NCBI GenBank assembly: GCA_021234155.1
Contig: JAJEKV010000300.1
Location: 250,001 to 314,000 of the forward strand
Direction: 5' to 3'
Origin: Isoetes taiwanensis
Taxonomy: Eukaryota; Streptophyta; Lycopodiopsida; Isoetales; Isoetaceae
Length of the DNA: 64,000 nucleotides
Every line of letters begins with the position of its first letter. Position 1 is the stretch's first letter. Shown here in pieces: positions 36,949 through 47,880 of this stretch. The translations under genes and the position numbers were made by a program. The notes under the pieces are model-generated. The model ran no database searches, was not told where the DNA came from, and worked only from the letters and a program-made list of their open reading frames with translations.

Positions 36949-37500
36949 GGCACCCAAAAATTTAACCACTATAATAAACCACTAGTAAACCAGGATAGAT
37001 GTGGTTTTTTATGTTAAAAATTTCATTCTTCACAAAAACCACATAATATAGTGGTTTTTATAACTAGTACATGGTTATCCATGTTGATGTTTTGTTATAG
37101 CGTCGTTTATAAAAACCGATATTAGTTTATTACATGGTTTCTAGCATCAATAGTGGTAATTCGTGTTGGTTTTCTAATGTAACACAGTTTATCAAATCGA
37201 TGGTGGATTGAGCATGGTTTTTCACACCACTTTAAATATGGCAATGGTTGTTTATGTTGGCTTTCTATTGTCACAAAGTCGAAGTAGTTTATGCCATGGT
37301 TTTTCATGCTAATTTAAATGCCATGGTGGTTATTCATGCCAGTTTTCTATTATCACGGGTACGTTATAAAATAGATGTGGTTTGTGGTTTGTTATGGTAA
37401 TTGTTCATAGATTTCACCTAAAAGGATGTGTCTATCCATAGTGGTTACTCATCATAAGGCGCCCAAAAAAACACTTGTCTCATAAACAACCACTATCATA
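36949..37500 (+). repeat. CACTA-like end with repeated TGGTTTTTCATG motifs
   Basis: Starting at CACTATAATAAACCACTAG (36,967), the region repeats TGGTTTTTCATG, TGGTTATTCATG and TTTCTATTGTCAC variants for 0.5 kb. Dense subterminal repeats behind a CACTA terminus are typical of CACTA transposons. Direct repeats AAGGC.CCCAAAAA lie at about 36,948 and 37,456. No transposase and no opposite terminus in correct orientation are visible, so this is a relic or a MITE-like derivative. Confidence 0.4.
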
Positions 37501-38458
37501 CCACTTGTTTTCTTGAAGCACGCCAGTCTTTATTCGAATATCAAGCAAACTAGTACATGAGCTCAGCAGATACGAAGGCATCTTTTGCAATTTGTAATTT
37601 ATAATTTATAATTTGTTATTGTTGGGTCTTTTGAAAATTATTTTGCATCTTTAGCAAACCAACATCGACTAGTGTTTTTCTAGAACTATATGCAATTTTG
37701 CACACACTTCTTACATCAACTAGCAGAGGTTTATTTCATGGTTTTTAAATTTCAATACTCATTTAATAACCCATGGCCAAGTATGTATTGACGTCATGCT
37801 ACAACCGTCTTCGAAAGATGGGATCTAGAAATTACCTTTTCAAAGATGGTAATTATTCCTGGGCAGGTTTTTTTTTTCAATAATTGAATTGATCGTATCG
37901 ATCTATAGTATTCAAATTATCTATGAGATTCAATACAAGGACAAGGATAGGCATGCAAACCAACAATGTTGTTATTATTTCTTGGGTTATTTTTTCATAT
38001 CTAAGTTTTCTTCGGTTTTTCTCTCTCCCCTTTTCATCTGATGCCTTTATATTCTATCAAAATTATGAAAATAACTTGTATTTTCATAAATTAATGCCCA
38101 TGTAATTCAACAGAGCAATATGTAGTTGAAGATCCTTATCCATCACAAATCTGCTTTGTTGGCTTGATAAATCCTATCTACAAGGTCCATCTTTGCATTG
38201 AGAAATCTAATTTACTCGCCGTCAAATTTGTGTTCTGCAAATTAGCAAATCTGTTATGCCTGTTGCCACAGTTAACAATGAGCCTAGTAGCTTCAAGCAT
38301 CCTCTCTTTGGCTTTAAATCTGAGAGATTTGATAAAGTTGTGCAGCATCCATTGCCAGATCTATTCGGCCTCACTTTGCCCTAATATAGATAGCCATGTA
38401 GGTTCGGGATCACTCTATCCTAACCCATATATATTAGGATGTTGTTAAAGAAAGCAAA
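37501..38458. other. Non-coding stretch up to the duplication border
   Basis: I see no gene. Short + frames (37,923-38,105 and 38,164-38,448) are unassigned. The border at 38,459 is where similarity to 56,620 begins (GCAATTTTTTCATATTTGCA). Confidence 0.5.
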
Positions 38459-39199
38459 GCAATTTTTTCATATTTGCATTAGAGGGCAAATATCCCTGGT
38501 GCTTACTTTGCATTCGAGCCATCTTTGACAGGCTTCTCGTTATAAGGTGAGTGACAGATGCGTCTCCATTGAGCTTGAAGTTTCGTGTGGCTATGAAGGG
38601 TATTTTTGAAAATAGGTAGACATAGGGGCATTTCCATAATTTGTGAAAGTTTAGATACAAGGTGCTTTTATAAATTGCCCTAAAAAAAAAAAAAACATAA
38701 CTAAGAATCACATACATGGAGGGCCTTATACCTCCACCATGGAAAAATACAAAATATTCTAGGGGGCTTCAAAAGAAATACTCAAATCACTCTCCCTCTT
38801 ACCTTCCTCTAGGTGATCAAGTGCACTTGCAATGAGAGGAACCACCACAAACATGTGAGGACTCGTACCACCGCCAAGTGTGCCATATATGAGCAAAGTT
38901 TAAACAGTAGGCCAGTTAGACTTGGGGCATGCACCTTGGCCATACACATTTCTTACTTTTATTTATTTTGTTGGTCAGGTTGGGCAAGGTCTTTGCATAA
39001 AAAAGATGCTTAAGGGAAGCAATGACTATCGATTTATTTCCGTGACTTGCGTGGTTCTAGTTATGATCCGCACGGTGTTTGGGGAAGAATTGCTTAATTA
39101 TATTTTTCTAGAAAGGTAAGTTCTAAGCAGAACTTCCTTTATTGAATAAAGCTATAAGAATGCCCAGTGAGTATCGTTAGCCATTTGGAGATGTTACTA

Positions 39200-39610
39200 G
39201 ACATATGAATCATAAAAATGTGACAACTTGGACAATGATCATTGTCGGCTATGTCCAATAGGGAAATGGCAATAAAGCAGCTCAACATTTTCTTGAGATG
39301 CAACAAAAAGTTGAACCAAATAAGTTCAAGTTAGTAAACGATTTTGATGTGTGACTTCCATTAATTGAACCGTTGGCAATGTGAGATATGTGGAGGTTTT
39401 GAATAAGGGTCATTTGAGCCAAACTATTCTCTAATTGGAGACAATGGAACAATCAATCCATAAAATTATATTATAGCTAGACAACATTGAGTTTGATTCC
39501 TAATTTTTTGCATCATACTCATGACCTTAACTTCAAGAGTCAGTGGCAATACCCTTGTTGATATGTACGCTAGATCTGAGAGCTTAGAAGAAATACATCT
39601 TGTTTTTTTA
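39200..39610 (+). pseudogene. Pentatricopeptide repeat (PLS-class) relic, copy A
   Basis: A repeat-like segment reads NVTTWTMIIVGYVQ, a TAG stop, then GNGNKAAQHFLEMQQKVEPN (39,218-39,322). After a gap it continues as NTLVDMYARSESLEEIHLVF (39,549-39,608). These are the L- and S-type motifs of organellar RNA-editing PPR proteins (W..MI.GY...G....AL..F..M; LVDMYA.CG.LE.A..VF). Only two or three repeats remain, separated by unrelated AT-rich sequence. Copy B has the same relic with other small changes. Confidence 0.7.
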
Positions 39611-40261
39611 TCAACTGTTAATGTCATATTATAGTATACACACATGATATTCGTATCAATAAAATGCCTTTGTTATATATCATCTTAACATCTTTAGCGA
39701 ATATGAGGTGGAATGGTTGCAAGATATTGTGAAGCTATTTATAGCAATGTTAAGGAGCTAATGTAAGAGCCGCAAGATTTTTTGCAGAAAGGTCACTACT
39801 CATGAAGTGTTTGAGAAATCGAATGCATTATCTCACAATGTATCAAATGTATCAAATGCTAGAAATATTTGAAATGATTCCTTGCTGCTAGTTTTTATTT
39901 GCAGCATAATAAAATTAAAGGGGAAATGCTTAACGGCTGAAATAACGGCTGGGTGGGAGCCTACGTGCTTGCTGGCAGTCTGTCGTATTCAAATGGTTCG
40001 AACATGAAACCCTTATGCTTTTTGCTATTTTTGAAAATCATGGGGGCTAGAGCATTGTTCTGTGCAAACAAAGACACTCTACTTGCATGATTACACTATG
40101 AAACGATGTAGCTATGGCGCAATGCGATTCCTCAGTTCCATCCGGCAAATCCAGGTTTTTCTTACGATTTTTGTTTATATGCTTATCCCCTAATTTTTGC
40201 TTCTGATCGATGTTGTATTTAAACTTGCTTGAGGATTTAGGTGTTTTCTTCCGGTAACTAG

Positions 40262-40287
40262 AAAGTCGTATTTAATTAAAGTGGGAC
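40262..40287 (+). repeat. Left terminal inverted repeat (26 bp)
   Basis: Identical to the reverse complement of 52,509-52,534. It continues into an AAAGTGGGA...TCCCACTTTT mini-palindrome up to about 40,308. The identical left end in copy B is at 58,402-58,427. Confidence 0.75.
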
Positions 40288-40319
40288 TCATTCCATTCCC
40301 ACTTTTTTCCGGAACCCTG

Positions 40320-41495
40320 TTAATTTACACAAAAAGGAGCACCCCGACCCGAAAACTATCCTTAATTCGAATTTTTGAATAAAACTCTGCATTCAAGCTT
40401 TGCTGCAGTTTTCTCTGGTTAGCGAGTCGAGAACAAGAACAATGCAACTGAAACAAAGGAAATTCATTAAAGTTTGAAACCAAAGATCTAGTTGAAAAAG
40501 AATTTTTATTAATAAATTGAACAGGTACAATGTATTTTACATCGGACGCAGAGACCATGGTGGTCTTCTTTGTCACTCTGATTACATCATCTTCGTAGGT
40601 GGTCCACCTTAGGGGATTAACTAGCGGCGCTTCTTCCGCCGACTGTAAGCCTTGGGGGCAACACGAAGGGGTGTGGAATGCCTCACGTGGAGGTGCCTGC
40701 AGAGCTTTCTGCGTGGACCTGTCCACCGACTTCTCCCTTTCGCCTCCCATGACCTTCCATCGAATATGCTCCTTCCCCAACCTCAGGTGGATGTTATGCA
40801 ATGCTTGCAAGATGCTTTGAGCTTCTACGGACTTTCTCTTTGTTCTTCGCTTTTGTTCTTTATCCCAGTGGTGTAGCGAGCAACCTCTGAATTTCGAGAG
40901 CAACCTTATCCCAAAGGTAGGGCAAGAGTGTAGCGTGACGGGATCCGTGCTTAAGCGGTATTTCTTCCGCCTTTGAGCGGGATCACATTGCCGCTGGGGC
41001 GGTCTCTGTGATGCCCGGCGGGGATGCGTCTTTGGTGTCGGATGCGTGCACGAACCACACGGAGCAAGGAGAGTATGATTAACAATTACGGTGCCATTAG
41101 TCAAAACGAAGAAAAGAATGTTGAAATCAAATTACAATGGAGAACATTCATTCCATACTGGCGCATCCAATGACGTGGGAAGTAGTGTCTTTTCTCGACT
41201 CGCGAAAGTCGAGAAAGGCCCATAAAAGTGAAAGTACAACCAGGGTGCCTTTTCACTCGCGAAATGAGAAAGGCCCGTGAAACGCAACGAAGCATCATCA
41301 TAATACATTGTGGGTCGCATCCGGTCACACAATCAAACATACAAATGGTCTCATCGGGACAAGCATGCCTTTCTCGACTCGTGAGTCGAGAAAGGCATCG
41401 AAAACTCAATATACAAGTATATTCATTACAAAATGTTCAATACATTTCACATTTGTTTACAATATTCACACAATTTGACTATCCGAAAGCGTAGG
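40320..41495 (-). other. 3' trailer of the HAD-domain gene
   Basis: This lies between the left inverted repeat and the stop codon at 41,496. A - strand open frame of 259 codons (40,325-41,104) is present, but it is rich in Ser, Arg, His and Pro, shows no domain, and is broken in copy B by several indels, so I do not call it a gene. Three palindrome copies lie at 41,191-41,216, 41,250-41,273 and 41,370-41,393. Confidence 0.4.
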
Positions 41496-42330
41496 TCACT
41501 CTTCTTGTTCACCAAAATATTTGTCATCCATAGCTTTCATGATCGCCTTGCTCTCGGATCGGGTTCCGTGAGGCTCGGATAGTTCCTAATCACATCGGGC
41601 GACAAGAATGGCAAAAGAGGATTCCGCCAAGACAGACACGGTCAAGGACAACCACCTATCCGTCTCATATTCTTCGTGTCGATATGGCTTAGCAATGATT
41701 GTATTTTTGCGCTTATGATAGCACTTGTAGGTGAGTCGTCTATGATCAGCGTGTTGTGTTTGCCATAGTCCTCGAATTGCTCATAAACCCCGGCCCAGCC
41801 TTTTCACCATTATAGGTTTCCCCTTTGTGATGCATTCGGATCGAGGTCCCACACATGCTCGACCCTTTCGCTTCCCCAAACGAACTTGAACTTCAAAACT
41901 GAAATGCCGAGAACACCAAGAACATTGACAATATTTTTCTTTTGCCATACAAGACCATATGCCCACTTCAATCCCCGCTCAATGCACCATTCAATAATTT
42001 CCTTAGCTCTAGGCCTCGGATACACTATTTTATGCTCCGCTCGGCCTGGATCCGCGAGGTGTTAATCTCGGGACGCCTTTATCGTGGGTATACCGCAGCT
42101 AATACTCCATTGACGCCAAATATTACAAGCTTGGCGGGACCAATTGGATCCCGCTTGGAGTTTGGCTCACCATATTTCCCGGTTCATCGGGATCCAAATG
42201 CGGGATCATTATCTTTCGGGTCCTTTCGGCCGCGGAGCGTTGTCTTGCTCGATTGTCTTTGTGGAGTGCACTCTCCTCCTCGCGACGGAACCGCCGGTAT
42301 CCAATGACAATGATCCGAGTCGTTGACATG
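41496..42330 (-). pseudogene. FCP1/NIF-like HAD phosphatase domain, C-terminal exons, copy A
   Basis: Read on the - strand across small frameshifts: KLVIFGVNGVLAAVYPR (about 42,085-42,137), VYPRPRAKEIIEWCIERG (about 41,965-42,025), WAYGLVWQKKNIVNVLG, FEDYGKHNTLIIDDSPTSA (about 41,725-41,780), and a C-terminus SKAIMKAMDDKYFGEQEE with stop at 41,496-41,498. This is the order of the NLI-interacting-factor/FCP1-type HAD fold: nucleophile loop, W-x-K-x-N motif, then IDDSP. The nucleophile loop reads FGVNG where the family has D-x-(D/N)-G, so the catalytic aspartate appears to be Gly in both copies. In the host family these are Ser/Thr phosphatases; here it could be scaffold or decayed. Frames differ between A and B, suggesting recent breakage or sequence error. 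Confidence 0.6.
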
Positions 42331-42479
42331 GAACTCCCCGAAATGATGACATCCGCCGAAAGGAACGAAGTTTTCGACTCGCGAAGTCGAGAATGAAAAA
42401 AAAAGGTATTGAAAGGAACGAAGTTTTTCGACTTCCGGCGAAGTCGAGAAACACCGATAGAGCAAAGTAAACTCACCTC

Positions 42480-45400
42480 AATCTCGATTCTCAAGAATGT
42501 GTTCGGCAGCATCCTTGTCTAAACCTTCGACAATCACGCCACGCCAAACTTGGTCTCCCTCGCCCTCGCTGCCTTTATCGCTTCCATTTGTCTTCCTCCC
42601 CTTGAAATGCTCATGAAGCAGATCCGTGTATGACCGAATGGTTTCAACCATGTCCTTATTTCCAACCACCTGATATAGGTTTCATTCCAAACAAAGATAG
42701 CCCCCTGAGAGAACAGGCCATTCATGTACCACTCGCATACAATTTGATCTTCCTCGACCAGGCTGGTTATGAAGTACTTGATAACTCTTGGCCGGATAGG
42801 AATTCTATGTATAGGACCTGTCGCACCATCTTTGCTGACCTTGTCCATCGATGGAACATCCTCCATAAATCTGCCCCCCTTCCAGGGTTCCATCTGCTCT
42901 TGAGAGATCATGAACCTGTCGAGATAATGATGCTCGCTAGACCACCACTTATCCGTGTCTACACCGATCTTGAAATCAAAACCAAAACTATGTTGGCAAA
43001 AGCTTGTGCCTTTGGCAAGCCAAGTCTACACTCATGATCAAGTTCAGATATGGAGTACATGATCTTGTTGGTGAAGTTAATATCACCGCCCATTGGGAGA
43101 GAAAGCAGCTTGTCCGATTGCCCAAGCATGCAAAAGACAAGGAACCGAAAAGTATCCAGTCGGTCATGTCCGCACGCCTTGTACCATCGCTCTATGTCAG
43201 CTTTGTCATAAAAAGGGTGGGTCTTCGATCATATTGATGACAAATAGTGCCACCGGGTCCAGTTCCGCCTGCACCACCAAATCCTTTGTGTCCCAAAGTT
43301 ACCAGAAAATGGGGAGCTATCGTCAGCTTTAAATGGGACCACACCCTCAATCCAAGCTTCCTTCGAATTGCCATAGCACGCTCAGGGAAAGGAAGGGTTT
43401 TGACGTTACGCTTCAGCTTCGTGTTGATGTAGGGTTGACATAGACCATTCAATTCCTTCATGTCTTCCTCATCAAGGGCAGCCTTTTCCTTGTAAAAAAT
43501 CAAAGTCATGGTATTCATTAGATGCAACGCTGCGTAACTCTCGCGGATGCCTTTTCTAACGCACGCCGCCGCTTTTTAGGACTGTGGCATAATCCCGCGC
43601 CCCGTGATTTTAGAACTCCTAGTCTTCCTTAGCGTGATTGTTCCATCCAAGATTCCGCTTTTGCGTGTCAAGCGCTTTGTGTCCCGGAGGCCCCAGATCC
43701 TCTTCATGAACCGCTTGTCAAACAACTTGGGGTCCGGCCCGATGGAAATTCTCCATTGCTGTCCTTCGCCTTGCCTCTTGTCCATTGAGCCCATATTCGC
43801 CCATTTCTCCTGCATCGCCTCGCTAAGAATGAGGTCATATTGGTCTGAGAGAGACTCCCCCGCCTTTCCTTGGTGTGTTCTTCTTCTCCTCTTCTTCCTC
43901 TCCCCCTCATCATCTTCCTCATTCCCTCCAAAGTAACATATCAAGATAGTTTCTCAAAGGTCTTCCACTTATCCGAGGGAGCCCTCGTTTCCTTTAGGAC
44001 GCCGAGGACAACCCAATGCTTTCCACCGTTTTCTAGCGGTATGATCTGTCAGATAAGGGGCATTCAACCAATGCACCAATGTCGAGCATGAAAGCATCTA
44101 CAAAACCTGCAATAAACAAGAATAGTAGTTCGGTTTTTCGACTCAGCGAAGTCGAAAGTCCCTTGAACGCCTAATTTTCTTTTTACTTATTCGTTTTCTC
44201 GCTGAAGTCGAGAAAGCTCGCATCCTTTGATTTTCTCAGGTTATTACCGCTTTCTCGACCGGGCGAGTCGAAACCCCGCTGATAATCGGAAAAATGTTAG
44301 ATGGTAGGCTTTTCGACTCGCGAGTCAGAAAGTCCCTTGAACGCCTAATTTTCTTTTACTTATTCTCGGAGTTCACGAAGTCGAGAAAGCTCTACATCCT
44401 TTGATTTTCAGGAAGTTACTCTGGCTTTCTCGACTCAATGAAAGTCGAGAAACCCCCTGATAATCGGAAAATGTTAGATGGTAGGGGCTTTTAACTCGCG
44501 AGTCAAGAATGGAAAGATTCAGAGAGTTATTTACTGGTTTTCCGCTATTGTATTCTGTTCGGGTGGCTAATGTTTGGCGATTCGGCGTCTCCGTAGAAAG
44601 AACTCTGCGACTCTCGCTTGGCATATCTATCCTGATCCTTTGCGGCACCTCCTTCTCCTAATCCTGCAATACTTACTCGCCCCCTAACTGAATGCTGACC
44701 GCTTACAACCCGTGAGCTGAGGGCGTCTTTTCCCTTGGATCTTCCTCGGACTTCCATTTAACAACTCAACGGCCGATTCGTTAAAAGGTATGACATGTCG
44801 CAGCATTGGATCTGCAAGGATGTCGCACCATCATTCAGAATCTCAGCATGTGTGCCGGATTAAATTCTCGGTGGGTTGAACAAGGCGGCATCTCCGCGGC
44901 AAATCTTCACCGCCTAATGTCCAAAGAAGCAGCCTTGTGTGATATTCCTAACGGATAATACTTGAGCTAGACCGCCCATTTTCTGTGCCCTTCTCAGGAA
45001 ATCCTGATCTGATTCATCCGATCGAGGTTTGGGGACTCGACCATATCTTCGCTCTCCTTCACATCCGATTCCTCCCGTGTGGTGTCATCATCCCCATCTT
45101 TGTTTTTGGTGGACTTTTTGTGTATGAACCACAACTTCATTCCCACTTGCAGAGTGTTGTAGAGTCTTCAAAGACAAGAGAAGTGAAGCTCCCCCGTATT
45201 GAACAGTTTTTTCCCCGACTCGAAATCTCCATACCAAGCTCCCTCGATGTTAGGGTTCCGCCTCCTTCATCCCTTCCAGATCCTTCCACCCAAGGTTCTC
45301 GACAATTTAAAGGCGCCTTTTTTTTCGGTGCCCTTAGCCTTGCTCATGGAAGAGTGAGAATAATTTGAAACTGCTAATTTTTGGTGTGATAGAACTTACT

Positions 45401-45600
45401 CTTTCGGGCAGTCCTCGACATGTAGTGTTAAATGCTTTGAATCGGGCGCAGACGGAGAGCACAACACCCATTTTCTTGTACTTGTCTCCCGGAGCTCTTC
45501 TTGTCCCTTTGGTGTAGAAACAGATCTTTCTCCTTCCCACTTGTCGATACCGACATACCACCAAGAATCTGGCCGTTGTCTCAAGAAGCTCGTCTCCAAA
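42480..45600 (-). pseudogene. Upstream exon-like segments of the HAD-domain gene, copy A
   Basis: Protein-like - strand segments, shared with copy B. One spans 42,480-43,180 with a GTGAGT donor at its lower end; it includes INFTNKIMYSISELDHECRL, FITSLVEEDQIVCEWYMNGL and FSQGAIFVWNETY. Another spans 43,192-43,944 and includes DDEGERKKRRRRTHQGKAGE, SDQYDLILSEAMQEKWANMG and PYINTKLKRNVKTLPFPERA. Others lie at 44,520-44,760 and 45,000-45,600, with an acidic patch and LWFIHKKSTKNKDGDDDT in copy B. They are separated by non-coding blocks carrying palindromes. I do not recognise the N-terminal family. Linking them to the HAD exons rests on strand, order and shared duplication. Confidence 0.45.
44134..44515. 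repeat. Tandem repeat, about 176-bp unit, each with three palindromes, copy A
   Basis: Unit 1 starts at 44,134 and unit 2 at 44,310, then a partial third from 44,488. Each unit reads palindrome, AAAGTCCCTTGAACGCCTAA, palindrome, CATCCTTTGATTTTC, palindrome, CCCCTGATAATCGG, AAATGTTAGATGGTAGG. It lies in a probable intron between coding-like segments. Confidence 0.8.
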
Positions 45601-46078
45601 TTCCCTCGATGACTAAGAATGGAGTTCGCCAGTGATCACCGCTGAGTCCGAGGTGAATGCCGCAAGAAGAAAGGATGGATCGCTTAAGGTATTCGGACTA
45701 AAGAAAACCTCTCAGAGCTCACACCGGGGTGTTTGTCTTCTTCTTCTTCGCCGCTGGTAGAAGCATCCTCCCGCCCGCTTCTTGGACGGAGTCATGTCTT
45801 TATGCCCTCTCATCCTCTTCGACCCCTCTCAGAATTAAGTCTCCTCCGTTGTGAGTTTTAGGACCGCATGTAAAAAGATCTGGGCGTGTTCTTTAATTTG
45901 AAGTTAAGGACATGCAATCATTTATGAAAAGAAGCGGGCTAAGGGTACAAAGACGGTCGGCTTTAGCCCGCCCAAACACTATTTCAAATTTAATCACATC
46001 AAGGGACTAAGTGATGAGCTGTAGTTTATCTTCCCCGCGGGCATTGGGGACCTCGAAGTTCGAGGGGAGCATCGACCG

Positions 46079-46290
46079 TTAGCTTACTTCCGGAATGGCG
46101 CCCGCTGACGCTGCAGAAGTCGCTAACAGCTTTGCATATGTGTTTTTCCTGACCGCTGGCCCCATTGCAAGCAAATTGATTTGATCGATGAGCACGGAGC
46201 TAAGGTAGGAAGCGGAGAGGAGCTGCCATGACACGGGAACTCTGGCTACATCGCGCGCCATGGAATGGGGATACGCGAATCGCAAGTTGA
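46079..46290 (-). other. Protein-like segment, unassigned
   Basis: An open - strand stretch encodes FAYPHSMARDVARVPVSWQL, LSASYLSSVLIDQINLLAMG and a small-residue end (TSAASAGAIPEV). It looks like an exon by composition but has no recognised domain. Its position between the exons at 45.6 kb and 48.5 kb fits the same - strand gene, though I cannot confirm splice sites. Confidence 0.3.
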
Positions 46291-46689
46291 TACAAGTATT
46301 AGATGCTAATACACCTCTTTGAAGAGACCCACGTAAGAAGCAAAGACTCTAGGTGAGGCTGCGGATCCCGGATACAAAGGGCCCAAGGAATTACCGCGTG
46401 GAAGAGGTGAGTTTCGTGAGATGCCTATGTTATTTCGGGCTTTGTAGAACATGCCGTATGTGTTTAAATAATGGAACCTGGCCGATAAGCTCGACGGATT
46501 CATCGCTTTCCTTGTCCAAAGATTTTCAGCTTCGAGATGATTTACCGGGTTGAGAGATGCTCGCAAGGAAACAATGGATCGGGGTAAAGAACAGCCCGCT
46601 TTTAGGTGTGTTTTTCATGGACTGTTTACTTGGAATGTTGTACATAGATCGCTAGGACTAAGGCCCGTGGAGATGCGGTTCAAATGCAT

Positions 46690-47880
46690 CCTCTTGTAGT
46701 TAGTCTGAGGGGCACTCCATTCTCGTCCGAACCACTCCTCTCGCAATATTCGAGGAAGATGGTTCAAGGAGAGTGGCTCGCATGTGCTAGAGGCACTTGG
46801 GACTAAAAAACGAGAGAATAGAAAGTGCAAGACTTGTAGAGAATGCAAGCCTTGGCTTCCTCTCCGTGGTTTCCCCGTGGTTAGTTGTAGAGGCCTCCAC
46901 CCCACCGAGCCCCTCCCTTCGCAATACCGACTTTTAAGATGGTTAGAAGGAGAGTGACTCGACCGGTCGAGGCCACCGCTACCATACATGTGAGAATTGG
47001 TCGGTTAAGGGATTCTCGACTCTGCGAAGTCGAGAATGCGACGTTATTGCCTCATTATTTCGACCGCAAGTCCAGAATGCCTGCCATCCGTAACTCCGCT
47101 AGTACACACGAGTGCCTGTTGGTTAAGGCATTCCCGGTCAGCAGGCGAATGCGCATGACAAAGAAGCTCTATGGTTGTGCAGCGCAGAGTTGGCTTTCAG
47201 TGTTATTCTCGCAAGTCGAGAATGCCTTAGCCATCGAACTCCGGATGGTACACATGGAGTGAAGTTAGTAAGGCATTCCCACTCGAGCCGAATGCATACA
47301 GCAAGCTCTGGGTTTCCCCGCGGTTGTTAGAGTTGGCCCGCAGACAAATAAAACAACTTCCCCTTCGCAATGTCCGAGGAAGATAGAAGGAGAGTTGTTA
47401 AGACCGCCCAGGCAGCCAGCTCTAGAGTGTGCAGCTGGTGCCGCTTTCTCACTCACGAAGCCGAGAAAAGCTGCCAGCACCTTCGTGGTTGTCGCCGAGG
47501 CCTCCACCCAATCGTGAGCCCATCCCCTTCGCAATATTCGACCTAAGATGGTTCAAGGAGACGGCCTTTGATTGGGTAGAGGCCACAGCCACCAATAATA
47601 ATGTGAGAATTGGGTTGTTAAGAGTTGGCCCGCAGACGCTGAAAACCACTTCCTTCGCAATGTCGGAGGAAGGAAGAAGGAGAGTGGTTAAGATCGTCAA
47701 GCAGCCAGCTCTAGAGTGCACTAGAGCTCTCGCTCGACTCACGAAGTCGAGAAAGCCGCCAGCAACTCGCGGTTGTCGCTGAGGTTTCCACCCACTGAGC
47801 CACCCTCTTCGCAATATTCGATGAGCATGGTTCAAGGAGAGTGGCTCGAACGGGGTGGGAGGCACTCCGCGATCGCACAA
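46690..47880. repeat. Imperfect tandem array, about 300-bp unit, with nested inverted repeats
   Basis: GAGTTGGCCCGCAGAC starts units at about 47,332 and 47,632, and a more diverged unit lies at about 46,690-47,040. Each unit contains GCAGCCAGCTCTAGAGTG, a palindrome copy, GTGGTTGTCGC.GAGG, and an inverted repeat in which GAGCCACYCTC and GAGAGTGGCTC flank TTCGCAATATTCGA. Open frames of 100-140 codons run through the array on both strands; their repetition and lack of any domain mark them as artefacts. Confidence 0.7.

Larger units (their letters stand above)
38459..45921 (+). repeat. Segmental duplication, copy A
   Basis: Matches 56,620-64,000 in direct orientation over its whole length (7,463 nt against 7,381 nt). 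AT-rich stretches are identical for 100 nt and more (for example 39,374-39,494 against 57,557-57,677). GC-rich stretches differ by frequent 1-6 nt indels. It contains PPR relics, the left end of the TIR element and the 3' two-thirds of the HAD-domain gene. Copy B reaches the window edge, so the true repeat may be longer. Confidence 0.95.

Noticed and set aside
40560-40620. A - strand stretch (VTKKTTMVSASDVKYI) resembling the C-terminal part of histone H4
   Set aside because: Only about 15 residues match loosely, there is no upstream histone fold, and copy B has a stop inside it. Likely chance.
40325-41104. A 259-codon - strand frame next to the left inverted repeat
   Set aside because: Not conserved as a frame in copy B, no domain, and it lies downstream of the stop of the HAD-domain gene.
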